Source: VAZQ01 sp963841105 (lineage in GTDB: Bacteria; Pseudomonadota; Alphaproteobacteria; Rhizobiales; Xanthobacteraceae). Taken from it: 64,000 nucleotides of DNA. Numbering within the stretch: the first letter of the stretch is position 1; every line of letters begins with the position of its first letter. The notes under the pieces were generated by a model, which was given only the letters and a program-made list of their open reading frames with translations, did not search any database and was not told the DNA's origin. The stretch lies in assembly GCA_963841105.1 (NCBI GenBank), contig CAWJCB010000001.1:62001-126000 (forward strand), read 5' to 3'. Positions 16,139 to 24,733 of this stretch are shown here, piece after piece. Made by a program: the position numbers and the translations under genes.

Positions 16139-16395
16139 TTAGACAGTTTCGACCAGCGTGTCGCGCACAGCGTCGAAAATGGCGGCAGGTTGTCGCGGCA
16201 GCACCGTCTCGAGACCAGCCAGGCAGACTCGCGCGCGGCTGGGTGTTCGCGGCAGTCTTCGAATCCACACAACGCGTGGCGATCGCCCAGGATCAGCCGA
16301 GCGATGTCAGTACTTTTCTTTGAGCAACAACGTAGCGGCCTCATGCAGCAAGCTTTGGTCACGATCAGGATCGCGTTGAACGCGTCCGCAGGATA
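16139..16395 (-). pseudogene. Relic 1 of an antitoxin-like DNA-binding protein
   Basis: On the minus strand, VQRDPDRDQSLLHEAATLLL reads in one frame and hits a stop, then ARLILGDRHALCGFE reads on in another. The same order of blocks (VQRDP, LL-EAA-LF-L, ARLILRDLVN) occurs in relic 2 at 16430-16740, so these are two decayed copies of one gene. The part nearer the metX-like gene (16139 to about 16230) opens as VCLAGLETVLPRQPAAIFDA but I cannot assign it. Resemblance to addiction-module DNA-binding proteins is from memory of the family pattern. Confidence 0.45.
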
Positions 16396-16429
16396 ATCTG
16401 CTCCAAATGACCGGGTCGGTCGCCGCGCT

Positions 16430-16740
16430 CAAACCGCAATCGGACACGTGCTCGGACTTATGCCCCTTCGCGGCCATCCAACGGGCGAGCGCCGACGGCA
16501 GCTGGGCATGCTCGGGTTACCCTTCACGGACAGCATCCTGTGCAGACTCTCTGCGTGGTTTTGCGGTCTCCGCGGCCAACCTTTCGGATCCCACGGTCGG
16601 CGTTCACGAGATCGCGCAGGATCAGCCGAGCGGTGTCGGGCTCGCCATTGAGAAACAGCGTGCAGCAAGGTTTTGGCGAAATCAGGATCGCGTTGAACGC
16701 GTTCTACGACGCTTTGTCTGGAATCCGTGGTCAGCGACAT
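16430..16740 (-). pseudogene. Relic 2 of an antitoxin-like DNA-binding protein
   Basis: Starts MSLTTDSRQSVVERVQRDPD, shifts frame to LFLNGEPDTARLILRDLVNA, and shifts again to SLHRMLSVKGNPSM, the helix-turn-helix-like end of small addiction-module antidote proteins. At least two indels and no open frame across the whole. The central bases around 16615-16700 are a diverged direct repeat of 16290-16390 (relic 1). No toxin gene is visible beside either copy. Confidence 0.5.
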
Positions 16741-16762
16741 GTGCCAGCGTCTTCTTCTTCGG

Positions 16763-17010
16763 TTAGGCCAGCCAGTCACTCATGTGTTGCCGCGCGAGAA
16801 CCTCGCGCACCGTCTCGACCAGCTTATCGTCCGCTACGGCGAGCTGCGCCGGACGGGTGTCGCGCAATTGCTCATGCGAGACAATCGCGGCGGCGGCCTT
16901 GGCGCCGGCGATCAGGTCCTTGATCTGCACCTCGCCTCGCGCCTTCTCGTCGGCGCCCTGGATCACCACGCAGGGCGAGCCGCGCCGGTCCGCGTATTTG
17001 AGCTGCGCGC
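16763..17010 (-). pseudogene. Detached extra copy of the hisS 3' end
   Basis: This segment encodes a second version of the last ~75 residues of HisS (QLKYADRRGSPCVVIQGADE through LVETVREVLARQ) followed by HMSDWLA and a stop. It is the distal copy of a 224-base tandem duplication and has no start of its own. It differs from the copy within hisS at a few positions (SHEQLRD versus SHEEWRD; AVADDKLVET versus AVAEEKLVEA), all within the last third of the coding part. It probably represents the original hisS terminus or a second allele. Confidence 0.75.
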
Positions 17011-17234
17011 TTGCCGCGCGAGAACCTCGCGCACCGCCTCGACCAGCTTTTCCTCCGCTACGGCGAACTGCGCCGGACGGGTGTCGCGCCATTCCTCATG
17101 CGAGACAATCGCGGCGGCGGCCTTGGCGCCGGCGATCAGGTCCTTGATCTGCACCTCGCCTCGCGCCTTCTCGTCGGCGCCCTGGATCACCACGCAGGGC
17201 GAGCCGCGCCGGTCCGCGTATTTGAGCTGCGCGG
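16787..17234. repeat. 224-base direct tandem duplication at the end of hisS
   Basis: Unit 1 spans about 16787-17010 and unit 2 about 17011-17234, with a period of 224 (for example TTGCCGCGCGAGAACCTCGC at 16787 and 17011). Mismatches cluster in the first ~90 bases of each unit, while the remaining ~135 are identical. As 224 is not a multiple of three, the reading frame changes at the junction. Confidence 0.9.
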
Positions 17235-18492
17235 CCATCTTTCCCGAGCCGAGATAAAGCTCGGCGCGGATGCCGGCATTGCGCAGCGCGGCGACCATCC
17301 TCTGATAGTCGGCGATGCGTTCGCGGTCGAACACCGTCACCACCACCGGTCCCGGCTGCGGCCGGGTCGCGATCTTTCCGAGATGGACGAGCGCCGCTGA
17401 GAGCCGCGAGACGCCGATGGAGAAACCCGTTGCCGGCACCGCCTCGCCGCGGAAGCGCGCGATCAATCCGTCATAGCGGCCACCGCCGCCCACGGATCCG
17501 AAGCGCACGTCCCTGCCCTGCTCGTCCCTGATCGCGAAGGTGAGGTCAATCTCAAAGATCGGACCCGTATAGTATTCCAGTCCTCGCACTACGGAAGGCT
17601 CGATCACAATCTGATCGGTGCCGTAGCCGCCGGCTTTCACCAGCGAATGAATCTGCTCCAGTTCCTCGCGGCCGCTTTGTCCGGATTTGCTATCCCTCAA
17701 ATAAAGATCAAGTTGCGCGATCTTATCCTCACTGTCCCTCACCGGCTCAAACACACTGAGCACCGTGACAATTTGCTGCTTGCTCAGACCGGCCCCTCTT
17801 GTGAAGTCGCCCGATTCATCCTTGCGACCTCCACCAAGCAGCTGCGCAACTCCCTCCAAGCCGAGGCGGTCATATTTGTCCAGCGCGCGCAGCACGATGA
17901 GCTTGCGACCTTCACTCTCGTGACCTGTAAGCCCGATTGCTTCCAGCACGCCGTCCAGCACCTTGCGGCTGTTCACCTTCACAACGTAATCGCCGCGCGA
18001 GATGCCGAGCGCCTCCATGGTGTCGGCGGCCATCATGGCGATCTCCGCGTCCGCAGCGGGCGAGGCGGAGCCCACGGTATCCGCGTCGAACTGCATGAAC
18101 TGGCGGAAGCGGCCGGGTCCCGGCTTCTCGTTGCGAAACACCAAGCCCTCGCGATAGCTGCGGAACGGCCTGGGCAAGGTCGCGAAATTTTCCGCGACAT
18201 AGCGCGCAAGCGGCGCGGTGAGATCATAGCGCAGCGAGAGCCACTGCTCGTCATCGTCCTGGAAGGAGAACACGCCCTCGTTCGGGCGATCCTGGTCGGG
18301 AAGAAACTTTCCCAGCGCGTCGGTATATTCGATGGCGGGCGTCTCCAGCGGCTCGAATCCATAGCGCTCATAGACCGCGCGGATGCGATCGAGCATGCGC
18401 CGCGTCGCGGCGATGTCGGCTGGTCCGCGATCCGCGAGGCCACGCGGCAGACGCGCCTTGAGCTTATTGGTTTTGTCGGATTTGTCGGTCAT
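16963..18492 (-). CDS. hisS: Histidine-tRNA ligase with an altered C-terminus
   Basis: Class II aminoacyl-tRNA synthetase charging tRNA-His. From ATG 18492 it is 509 residues with motif 2-like SYREGLVFRNEKPGPGRFRQF, the HisA signatures LEYYTGPIFEI and GGGGRYDGL, motif 3 (GFSIGVSRL) and the anticodon-binding domain (VVVTVFDRERIADYQRMVAA). A longer ATG at 18594 overlaps the divergent aminotransferase. The last ~15 residues (ARSSNTRTGAARPAW) result from reading out of frame into a duplicated segment; the catalytic and anticodon domains are otherwise complete, so activity is plausible. Confidence 0.92.
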   Translation of the reverse strand: MTDKSDKTNKLKARLPRGLADRGPADIAATRRMLDRIRAVYERYGFEPLETPAIEYTDALGKFLPDQDRPNEGVFSFQDDDEQWLSLRYDLTAPLARYVAENFATLPRPFRSYREGLVFRNEKPGPGRFRQFMQFDADTVGSASPAADAEIAMMAADTMEALGISRGDYVVKVNSRKVLDGVLEAIGLTGHESEGRKLIVLRALDKYDRLGLEGVAQLLGGGRKDESGDFTRGAGLSKQQIVTVLSVFEPVRDSEDKIAQLDLYLRDSKSGQSGREELEQIHSLVKAGGYGTDQIVIEPSVVRGLEYYTGPIFEIDLTFAIRDEQGRDVRFGSVGGGGRYDGLIARFRGEAVPATGFSIGVSRLSAALVHLGKIATRPQPGPVVVTVFDRERIADYQRMVAALRNAGIRAELYLGSGKMAAQLKYADRRGSPCVVIQGADEKARGEVQIKDLIAGAKAAAAIVSHEEWRDTRPAQFAVAEEKLVEAVREVLARQARSSNTRTGAARPAW

Positions 18493-18553
18493 TATTGCAG
18501 TACGCTCAACAGCCGGCGCTAGTAGCAGCGGCAAAGCGGCAAGGGAAGCGACA

Positions 18554-19897
18554 ATGCCATCAGCATCACTCGGCAGAGCAGCTGCCGTGCCCAACGACCT
18601 GGAAGCCTATTGGCTGGGGTTCACCCCGAACCGCGCCTTCAAGGCTTCCCCGCGTCTCATCGCGCGGGCCAAGGACATGTATTACTACACCCCCGACGGC
18701 CGCGCGCTGCTCGACGGCACCGCCGGATTGTGGTGCACCAATGCAGGACACAACCGCGAGCCCATCGTCGCGGCGATCCGCGCCCAGGCGGCGGAGCTCG
18801 ACTACGCGCCGGCGTTTCAATTCTCCCATCCCAAGGCGTTCGAGCTCGCCAGCCGCGTGGCGGTGCTCGCACCGGGCGACCTCGATCACGTGTTCTTCTG
18901 CAATTCCGGCTCGGAGGCGGTCGATACCGCGCTCAAGATCGCGCTCGCGTATCACAATGTGCGCGGCGAAGGGGCGCGCACGCGTCTGATCGGACGCGAG
19001 CGCGGCTATCACGGCGTCGGCTTCGGCGGCATCTCGGTGGGCGGCATTGTCAACAATCGAAAATTCTTCGGCTCGCTGCTCGCCGGCGTTGACCATCTCC
19101 CTGCGACCTACAATCGCGAGCATCAGGCGTTCAGCAAGGGTGAACCCGATTGGGGCGAGCATCTTGCCGATGATCTCGAGCGAATTGTCGCGCTGCACGA
19201 CGCGAGCACCGTCGCCGCGGTGATCGTCGAGCCGATGGCGGGCTCGACCGGCGTCCTTCCCGCGCCGAAGGGCTATCTGCGCCGGTTGCGCGCGATCTGC
19301 GACAAATACGGTATCCTGCTCATCTTCGACGAAGTCATCACCGGCTTTGGCCGGCTGGGGTACGCGTTTGCCGCGGAACGCTACGACGTTCTTCCCGACA
19401 TGATCACCTTTGCAAAAGGAATCACCTCCGGCACCGTGCCCATGGGGGGCGTGATTGCGCGCAAGCCGATCTACGATGCATTCATGCGCGGCCCCGAGCA
19501 TGTGGTCGAGCTCTTCCACGGCTACACCTATTCGGCGCATCCGCTCGCCTGCGCGGCCGCGCTCGCCGCGCTCGATCTTTATCGGGATGAAGGCCTGCTC
19601 GAGCGGGCGAAGAAGCTCGAGCCGATCTGGGCGGACGCTGCCATGCGCCTCAAAGGCCTGCCCAATGTGCTTGATATCCGCTGCGTCGGTCTTACAGCAG
19701 GCATCGACCTCGCGTCGCGTCCCGATGCAGTCGGCCGGCGCGCCTATGATGCCATGGAGCACGCGTTCCACCGCGAAGATTTGATAATTCGCGTCAGCGG
19801 CGAGACCATCGCGCTCTCGCCGCCACTCATTGTGAGCGAAAGAGAGATCGAGCAGATATTCGCCAAGGTTGCGCAGGTGATCAGGGCGGTGGCGTAG
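18554..19897 (+). CDS. Class III aminotransferase, omega-amino acid-pyruvate type
   Basis: PLP-dependent fold-type I transaminase of 447 residues. It carries GLWCTNAGHNREPIVAAI, the PLP phosphate-binding FFCNSGSEAVDTALKIA, RGYHGVGFGG, the Asp that contacts the ring nitrogen (LLIFDEVITGFGRLG) and the Schiff-base Lys in ITFAKGITSGTVPMGG. This pattern fits beta-alanine/omega-amino acid-pyruvate transaminases, which feed malonate semialdehyde or alanine metabolism; substrate cannot be fixed from sequence. ATG 18554 follows AAGGGAAG; it is divergent from hisS. Confidence 0.88.
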   Translation: MPSASLGRAAAVPNDLEAYWLGFTPNRAFKASPRLIARAKDMYYYTPDGRALLDGTAGLWCTNAGHNREPIVAAIRAQAAELDYAPAFQFSHPKAFELASRVAVLAPGDLDHVFFCNSGSEAVDTALKIALAYHNVRGEGARTRLIGRERGYHGVGFGGISVGGIVNNRKFFGSLLAGVDHLPATYNREHQAFSKGEPDWGEHLADDLERIVALHDASTVAAVIVEPMAGSTGVLPAPKGYLRRLRAICDKYGILLIFDEVITGFGRLGYAFAAERYDVLPDMITFAKGITSGTVPMGGVIARKPIYDAFMRGPEHVVELFHGYTYSAHPLACAAALAALDLYRDEGLLERAKKLEPIWADAAMRLKGLPNVLDIRCVGLTAGIDLASRPDAVGRRAYDAMEHAFHREDLIIRVSGETIALSPPLIVSEREIEQIFAKVAQVIRAVA

Positions 19898-20117
19898 AGG
19901 ATATTTGCCGGCGCCGGCTGCAGTTTCCGCAAGCCGGTCCAATTGAATGTTGACGCCGATTCACCTGTTCGTTGCCGGAATTGGCCCGCAAACCGCCTTG
20001 AATTGGAACAAATTCGGGTGGTGAATGTTGATGGACCATCCACAACCCATTTGCAGCAATGATCGGGGGCGGGAGTGTGGTGGTCTTTTGCCCGCTGCCT
20101 AACCAGGAAGATTGAGC

Positions 20118-20327
20118 ATGAACGTGCAGACCCGTGAGAGGGCGGAATCAGCTTTCAAGAGAAAGGAAGAGGCGCGGCTTGAAGGCGACAAGGCGATGGC
20201 GGACTACAGGGCAAGCCAGGCAGCCATGCGAGAAAAGACCGAGCGGCTTCGGGCTTTGCGCTTGGCGCGCGACGAGGCCAGCAAGACAATGGCCGCTGCC
20301 AAAAAGCGGAAATCAAAGTCCAGCTGA
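20118..20327 (+). CDS. Small charged hypothetical protein
   Basis: A 69-residue highly charged helical protein (RAESAFKRKEEARLEGDKAM, ending KKRKSKSS) that looks like a single amphipathic or coiled helix with a Lys-rich tail. ATG 20118 follows AGGAAG; an in-frame TTG at 20112 is an alternative. Such small Lys/Arg/Glu-rich proteins are frequent in this bacterial group; function unknown. The spacer before it (19898-20117) shows no gene I can support. Confidence 0.6.
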   Translation: MNVQTRERAESAFKRKEEARLEGDKAMADYRASQAAMREKTERLRALRLARDEASKTMAAAKKRKSKSS

Positions 20328-20445
20328 CGCGCAGTCGTGATCCGCCGGCTCGCCGCGCAAGGTCATCGCGAAGGATGCTGATTCTTCGCAGACTTGTTTA
20401 AGAGCTGTTCCCACTTGTGGAGGGGGTTAAGGGCGGGGGTGCTCG

Positions 20446-21669
20446 TTATTGCTCTTTAGATGGCTTTGATGGTTTCGTTTCCGGAACGAAAAACCAGATG
20501 ATGGCGACTGCCGCCAAGGCCATCGCTGCGACGAGCAGAAACCCGGCGGTGCGGCCGAAGTTTCCGGCGACCAGACCGGTGAGAGTCGTGCTCAAGGTTG
20601 CGCCTATTCCGGCGATTGTGCCGACCAGGCCCTGGGCCAAGTTGAACCGGCCCGTACCGTGCGTAAGGTCTGCGATGATCAACGCTGTCAGAATTCCGAG
20701 CACAGTACCGCTGATGCCGTCGAGCGTCTGAACGGCAATGAGCAACACCGGGTCCGCGATCAGCGTGAACAACACCGCTCGGATCGGCAACGCACCGAAG
20801 CCGATGAGCAGCAACGGCCGGCGACCCCAGCTTTGTGCGCGCCGGCCTGCCCAAGGTGCCAGCAGGGCGACGATGATCTGCGGCACCACAATGAGCGCGG
20901 ACATAATAAGCGAAGACCGATTGCCTTCGCTCTGTGCCAGCGTCCCGCCAACGAGCGGCAGAATCGAAGCATCTGCTGCCTGGAACAGGAACAAGCAGCC
21001 GGCAAAGGTCAGCAGCGGACGGTTTTTCCAGAATGTCCGCCGAACGGCTCGTTGCGGCCGTGTGACGTCGTGATGGTCGGGTGCGCCCACCGACCGGCCA
21101 AAATGGATGTCGGCCGCGCGAATCCGCAGCAGAGCGAGCAGCGCCGGCAATGCGAGCACGGCGGTTGCGAAGAATATCATCCGATCCGACAGGAAGTACC
21201 CGATCGCGCCCATGCAGGCTGCTGCAAGCAAGCTCCCGGTTGACTTGAAGCACTGATTGCGCCCGAGCCGCTCCGCGAGTGCGGAATGACCGACAATCCC
21301 AAGGCTGATGGCGGTAATTCCCGGTCCGAGAACACCGCCAGTGACCCCTTGCAGCAGCAGGGCAGCGAGCACGAGCGCAAAGCTCGGGCCCAATGCGATG
21401 ATGAGCGCCGCGCCTGCGAGCATGACGGTACCGCCGCCGACGAGCAGCCTCTTCGAGCGGGTCGCATCAAGCAGCTCGCCCCCGGGGATCTGAGACAGCA
21501 AGCCGGTTATTCCGCCCGCGCTCAGGACAAACCCGATGCTCTGTTGCGACCATCCTCGATCGCCTAGAAACAGCGCCACGAACGGCCCAAAGCCGGCGAG
21601 GACAGCTGCTATGAAGAAGTTGACGCCATCGAGTGCCCGCAGGCTCTGACCGGTCGGCAAATTACTCAT
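20446..21669 (-). CDS. MFS transporter
   Basis: A 407-residue inner-membrane permease with about 12 hydrophobic segments. The first helix pair (NFFIAAVLAGFGPFVALFLG) and the loop GLLSQIPGGELLDATRSKR resemble the major facilitator signature; a second copy of the loop appears as PWAGRRAQSWGRRPLL after the midpoint. The C-terminus is Lys/Pro-rich (ETKPSKPSKEQ). Substrate is not predictable. ATG 21669 (MSNLPTGQS) is preferred over upstream in-frame starts, whose residues are not membrane-like. Confidence 0.85.
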   Translation of the reverse strand: MSNLPTGQSLRALDGVNFFIAAVLAGFGPFVALFLGDRGWSQQSIGFVLSAGGITGLLSQIPGGELLDATRSKRLLVGGGTVMLAGAALIIALGPSFALVLAALLLQGVTGGVLGPGITAISLGIVGHSALAERLGRNQCFKSTGSLLAAACMGAIGYFLSDRMIFFATAVLALPALLALLRIRAADIHFGRSVGAPDHHDVTRPQRAVRRTFWKNRPLLTFAGCLFLFQAADASILPLVGGTLAQSEGNRSSLIMSALIVVPQIIVALLAPWAGRRAQSWGRRPLLLIGFGALPIRAVLFTLIADPVLLIAVQTLDGISGTVLGILTALIIADLTHGTGRFNLAQGLVGTIAGIGATLSTTLTGLVAGNFGRTAGFLLVAAMALAAVAIIWFFVPETKPSKPSKEQ

Positions 21670-21747
21670 CACGGCGAATCCGCGTCCTGCACCTTGCATC
21701 TCGAATATTGGTATCGCCAAAGCGGGTTTCGATGAGATTGAAGCATC

Positions 21748-21849
21748 GTAGGGTGGGCTAAGGCGCGTCCAGCCCCATCCGCGTGGGCAAAATCGCTGGC
21801 GCGCCAAGCCCACCATTCACGAGCACGGCAGGCGATTTTGCCCACCCTT
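21748..21849. repeat. Palindromic intergenic repeat, GTAGGGTGGGC family
   Basis: Begins GTAGGGTGGGC at 21748, and contains the arms GTGGGCAAAATCGC (21783-21796) and GCGATTTTGCCCAC (21832-21845) around the centre. It is a different sequence family from the GTAGCCCGGAT and GTAGGTTGGGT elements elsewhere in the window but shares the general plan of G-rich outer arms. It lies between the MFS gene and the IS110 element. Confidence 0.65.
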
Positions 21850-22060
21850 GTATTAGCGCGAATCATTATGATGGCACCCGTTCCGTAAGGAACGGTCCGG
21901 CCCGGGTGGCCACCCGGACCGGACCGGCCGATCGTCGGATCGTTGCCCACCGAAGCCCATAGGGGCTGATCTCTGTAGCAAGATCGCGGTCGGCTCTTCG
22001 TCAGGACCCGTATGGTTGAACGAACTTTAGGTTCGCATAGCAAGGAAGGGTCGAGAGAAG

Positions 22061-23026
22061 ATGAGCAAAACTAGCATAGTGTGCGCCGGAATTGATACCG
22101 GCAAACACAAGCTCGATGTCGCGCTCGAGGGACGTTCACAAGAGCTGCAGGTCGAAAATACCCCGCAGGGTCACAGCAAGCTTTCAGCCTGGTTGCGTAA
22201 GCATCGCGTCAAGCGAGTCGGCATCGAGGCGAGCGGCGGCTACGAGCAGGACGTCGTCAGGCAGCTTCGCAGCGATGGTTTTGTGGTCATCGTATTCCAG
22301 CCCGCGCAGGTGCGAGCATATGCCATGTTTCACCTGCAACGCGCCAAGAACGACAAGATCGACGCTGGCCTGATCGCAGCTTGCACAGCGGCCACCATAA
22401 AGATCCATGCCCCTCCCGATCCTCGACTGGCGCCCGTCGCCCAGCATCTGACCTTCATCGAGCAGATCGGCGAGGACATTGCTTGCCTTAAGACGCGACG
22501 CGAGACCTGCCGCGATGAACGTATCCAGCGCTACTGGAAGGAGGAAATCCGCCGTCACAAGGCAATGCTCAGGGTCGAGCTCAAGCAGGTGGTCGCAGAC
22601 ATCCGCCAGCATCATGATCTCGCCGAGCGGCTCGATCTCATCCTCAGCGTCGAAGGCGTTGGGCGGCCAACCGCGGTTGCCATTCTCATCCGCATGCCCG
22701 AGATCGGCCGCGTCACCCGCGAGCAAGCAGCTGCGCTGGTGGGGTTTGCTCCCTATGACGATGACAGCGGAAATCATGCCGGAGCGCGCCACATCGCCGG
22801 CGGCCGCGAACGCCTGCGAAGGAGCCTTTATGCTGCGGCCCTGCCGGCCTCGTTCCGGTGGAATCCTGCGCTGATGGCCCTCTACAAACGTTTGATCGCT
22901 AAAGGTAAGCCGCACAAGATTGCGCTCGTGGCTTGCGCCCGAAAGCTTCTCATCTACGTCAATACGGTGGTTGAGCGCGGAACGCCGTGGACGCACAAGG
23001 CGCCCACCCTCGCCGGTACCGCCTGA
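22061..23026 (+). CDS. IS110-family transposase
   Basis: A 321-residue DEDD-type transposase that acts with an element-encoded bridge-type RNA in this family. The N-terminal RuvC-like domain has AGIDTGKHKLDVAL, VGIEASGGYE and NDKIDAGLIAA; the C-terminal Transposase_20 domain has LILSVEGVGRPTAVAILIRM and AALVGFAPYDDDSG. The frame is intact and ATG 22061 follows a purine-rich site. The 5' non-coding region (about 21870-22060), with a GGCCCGGGTGGCCACCCGG hairpin, is where the guide RNA would be sought. Element ends are not precisely definable by eye. Confidence 0.92.
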   Translation: MSKTSIVCAGIDTGKHKLDVALEGRSQELQVENTPQGHSKLSAWLRKHRVKRVGIEASGGYEQDVVRQLRSDGFVVIVFQPAQVRAYAMFHLQRAKNDKIDAGLIAACTAATIKIHAPPDPRLAPVAQHLTFIEQIGEDIACLKTRRETCRDERIQRYWKEEIRRHKAMLRVELKQVVADIRQHHDLAERLDLILSVEGVGRPTAVAILIRMPEIGRVTREQAAALVGFAPYDDDSGNHAGARHIAGGRERLRRSLYAAALPASFRWNPALMALYKRLIAKGKPHKIALVACARKLLIYVNTVVERGTPWTHKAPTLAGTA

Positions 23027-23040
23027 GGCGCACAAGGAGG

Positions 23041-23166
23041 CCTTGATCGCTTGGACAGCCAATCTTTCGATGTGGAGCTGGTGTCAAGGGCGGCTTGCCG
23101 CCGCGCAGCGGTCATGACCCTTGACACCAGCTCCACATCGGAAGAGCAGCGTCAAGGCGATCAAGG
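23041..23166. repeat. Long imperfect inverted repeat after the IS110 transposase
   Basis: Inner arms of 22 perfectly complementary bases (23069-23090 and 23118-23139, containing TGGAGCTGGTGTCAAGGG) flank a 27-base loop; outer arms CCTTGATCGC (23041-23050) and GCGATCAAGG (23157-23166) extend the hairpin. It starts 15 bases after the transposase stop. It may belong to the element's 3' non-coding region or be a resident repeat into which the element inserted. Confidence 0.8.
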
Positions 23167-23320
23167 CCGAAACCAATGTCGTACGATCTTTGCGACGTCG
23201 AGCGATTAATGGTTGCTACAAGTTACGCGTCAAATTGATCGGAATTGGCTCTGGCGTACCGAAAGCTTCTGCTCCGAGATATTTTGAGATGCGTTGGCCG
23301 ATTAGGGCGCAACGCACTCA

Positions 23321-23359
23321 GTGAATTGCCGCTGTGAATTGCCGCTGTGAATTGCCGCT
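23321..23359. repeat. Three tandem 13-base repeats
   Basis: GTGAATTGCCGCT occurs three times without interruption at 23321-23333, 23334-23346 and 23347-23359. It lies in the non-coding stretch between the IS110 element and the cold-shock gene; the rest of 23167-23525 shows no gene. Confidence 0.9.
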
Positions 23360-23525
23360 TGCGGACAGCCCGCTAATGCTTTATATGTCACGCATCGAGT
23401 TTTGGGCCGAACGAATTGGCCTCGCCGCGACAGCGCGCCTGACTGACGACCTTCTCCAAAAATCTCGAACGAACCGGTTGCGTTAGCGCGCGGCCTTATT
23501 TTCACGCGAATATCAAGGAATTCCC

Positions 23526-23732
23526 ATGCAGGGAACAGTGAAGTGGTTTAACGGTCAAAAGGGCTTCGGATTCATTCAGCCCGATGACGGCAGCAAGGAC
23601 GTATTCGTGCATATCAGCGCGGTCGAACGCGCCGGGATGCACAGCCTCAATGAGGGACAAAAGCTCTCGTTCGAGGTTGTTGCCGATCGAAGGACCGGAA
23701 AGTTTTCGGCGGACAATCTGCGCTCGGCCTAG
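23526..23732 (+). CDS. CspA-family cold-shock protein
   Basis: A 68-residue single-domain nucleic-acid-binding protein with both RNP motifs: KGFGFIQ (RNP1) and VFVHIS (RNP2), in the standard context GTVKWFNGQKGFGFI. It probably acts as an RNA chaperone. The upstream sequence is unusually long and gene-free, compatible with a structured 5' untranslated region as in other csp genes. A strong intrinsic terminator follows at 23798. Confidence 0.94.
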   Translation: MQGTVKWFNGQKGFGFIQPDDGSKDVFVHISAVERAGMHSLNEGQKLSFEVVADRRTGKFSADNLRSA

Positions 23733-23797
23733 CCGATAGCGATTGCAGCGATGCGCCTCGACCACGGATGTACTGGCGAGGATCGTTGCTAGAATTT

Positions 23798-23830
23798 CCC
23801 GCGCTTGGTTCGCCAATGCGCGGGATTTTT
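23798..23830 (+). terminator. Intrinsic terminator of the cold-shock gene
   Basis: CCCGCGC (23798-23804) pairs with GCGCGGG (23818-23824); inside, TTGG and CCAA close a TTCG loop. ATTTTTG follows at once. It lies 65 bases after the csp stop. Confidence 0.8.
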
Positions 23831-23965
23831 GTTTCTGAACTCGCAAACGAAGCTGAGCGCGGGATCGCTGTCCTGCTCACAGCACGACGCTCGAGGTGCC
23901 ACCACTGGCCAAACGGATCGATGAGCTCTTATCGCGGTCAACACTTCCATAATTGACCAGCGGCT

Positions 23966-24733
23966 TCACCGATTCCACCTCAGCGCGGCGATTCGCGGAT
24001 CGCTCGCGAAAGCATTCCTGTCGAATGCAATTCCAGCTCTCGGCTCTTCACAGATGGCCTGCGCGCCGGTTGTCCGAACATGGATGCGCCACGTCTGCAG
24101 CGCGACGGGCTTGGCGCGCACAAACGCCCGGCAGTTCAGCAGAGCGACGTTCATGCCTTCCCGGGGATCTCGCACCGAACGATAACGGATGATCTGGATC
24201 AAGGCGGCGCGGGCGGCCTCGGCGAACGCCTGGCATGCGCCATAGTCGGTCCGATGCGACCAGGCCGCAGCATGCGCCTTGTAGGGAGCGCGGGTGAGAT
24301 CAACCGCCTTCCTGGTTCGATATTCCGCGGCAAAGGCGGTGTACTCAGCCGGGTTTGTGGGCCAAGGCGTGTCCGGCGATTCCGCAAAGAAAAGCAACCG
24401 GTGAAATGCCATCTCGGCGATCGCCGTACCCGGCGCCTCCGCGGCATAGAACACGCCTTCCGTCGGTCCGGCGCGCCGAAACCGCGATCCCGTTGGATAA
24501 ACGCCGCCGTAGCGGAAGGGAGTCGAGAGCAGGTAATGCAGGTGACGGCACTCCGGCGGCACCGGCGGCTTTGTGCGCTCGATTAGAGCCTCGAGCTGCC
24601 GCTGCTCCTCCAGTGTTTCGACCAGCTTCAGAGTTGACACGTGATGCTGTGCCTCGACCACCCGCCAACAGGTGCCGGAAAGCGGTCGCGGGCTAGACGA
24701 CAGCGCGGCGCGCGTCCAGGTAATGGATGGCAT
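23966..24733 (-). CDS. RES-domain toxin of a RES-Xre toxin-antitoxin pair
   Basis: RES toxins degrade NAD+ inside the cell when freed from their antitoxin. The 255-residue protein shows the family blocks: CWRVVEAQHH at the start, STPFRYGGVYPTGSRFRRAG (conserved Arg and Tyr), GVFYAAEAPGTAIAEMAFHR (conserved Tyr/Glu) and IIRYRSVRDPREGMNVALLN (RES-type Arg-Ser). It begins inside the last codons of the antitoxin gene (41-base overlap), indicating coupled translation. Start choice within the overlap is uncertain. Confidence 0.85.
   Translation of the reverse strand: MPSITWTRAALSSSPRPLSGTCWRVVEAQHHVSTLKLVETLEEQRQLEALIERTKPPVPPECRHLHYLLSTPFRYGGVYPTGSRFRRAGPTEGVFYAAEAPGTAIAEMAFHRLLFFAESPDTPWPTNPAEYTAFAAEYRTRKAVDLTRAPYKAHAAAWSHRTDYGACQAFAEAARAALIQIIRYRSVRDPREGMNVALLNCRAFVRAKPVALQTWRIHVRTTGAQAICEEPRAGIAFDRNAFASDPRIAALRWNR

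Noticed and set aside
18566..19942. 458-codon minus-strand frame opposite the class III aminotransferase gene
   Set aside because: Shadow of a gene with complete catalytic motifs; composition is His/Arg/Asp-rich as expected of antisense.
19744..20043. Minus-strand frame of 99 codons after the aminotransferase gene
   Set aside because: Half of it is antisense to the aminotransferase; the rest is Ser/Thr/Arg-rich with no start signal.
23321..23359. CRISPR-like array
   Set aside because: The 13-base units are directly adjacent with no spacers; a simple tandem repeat.
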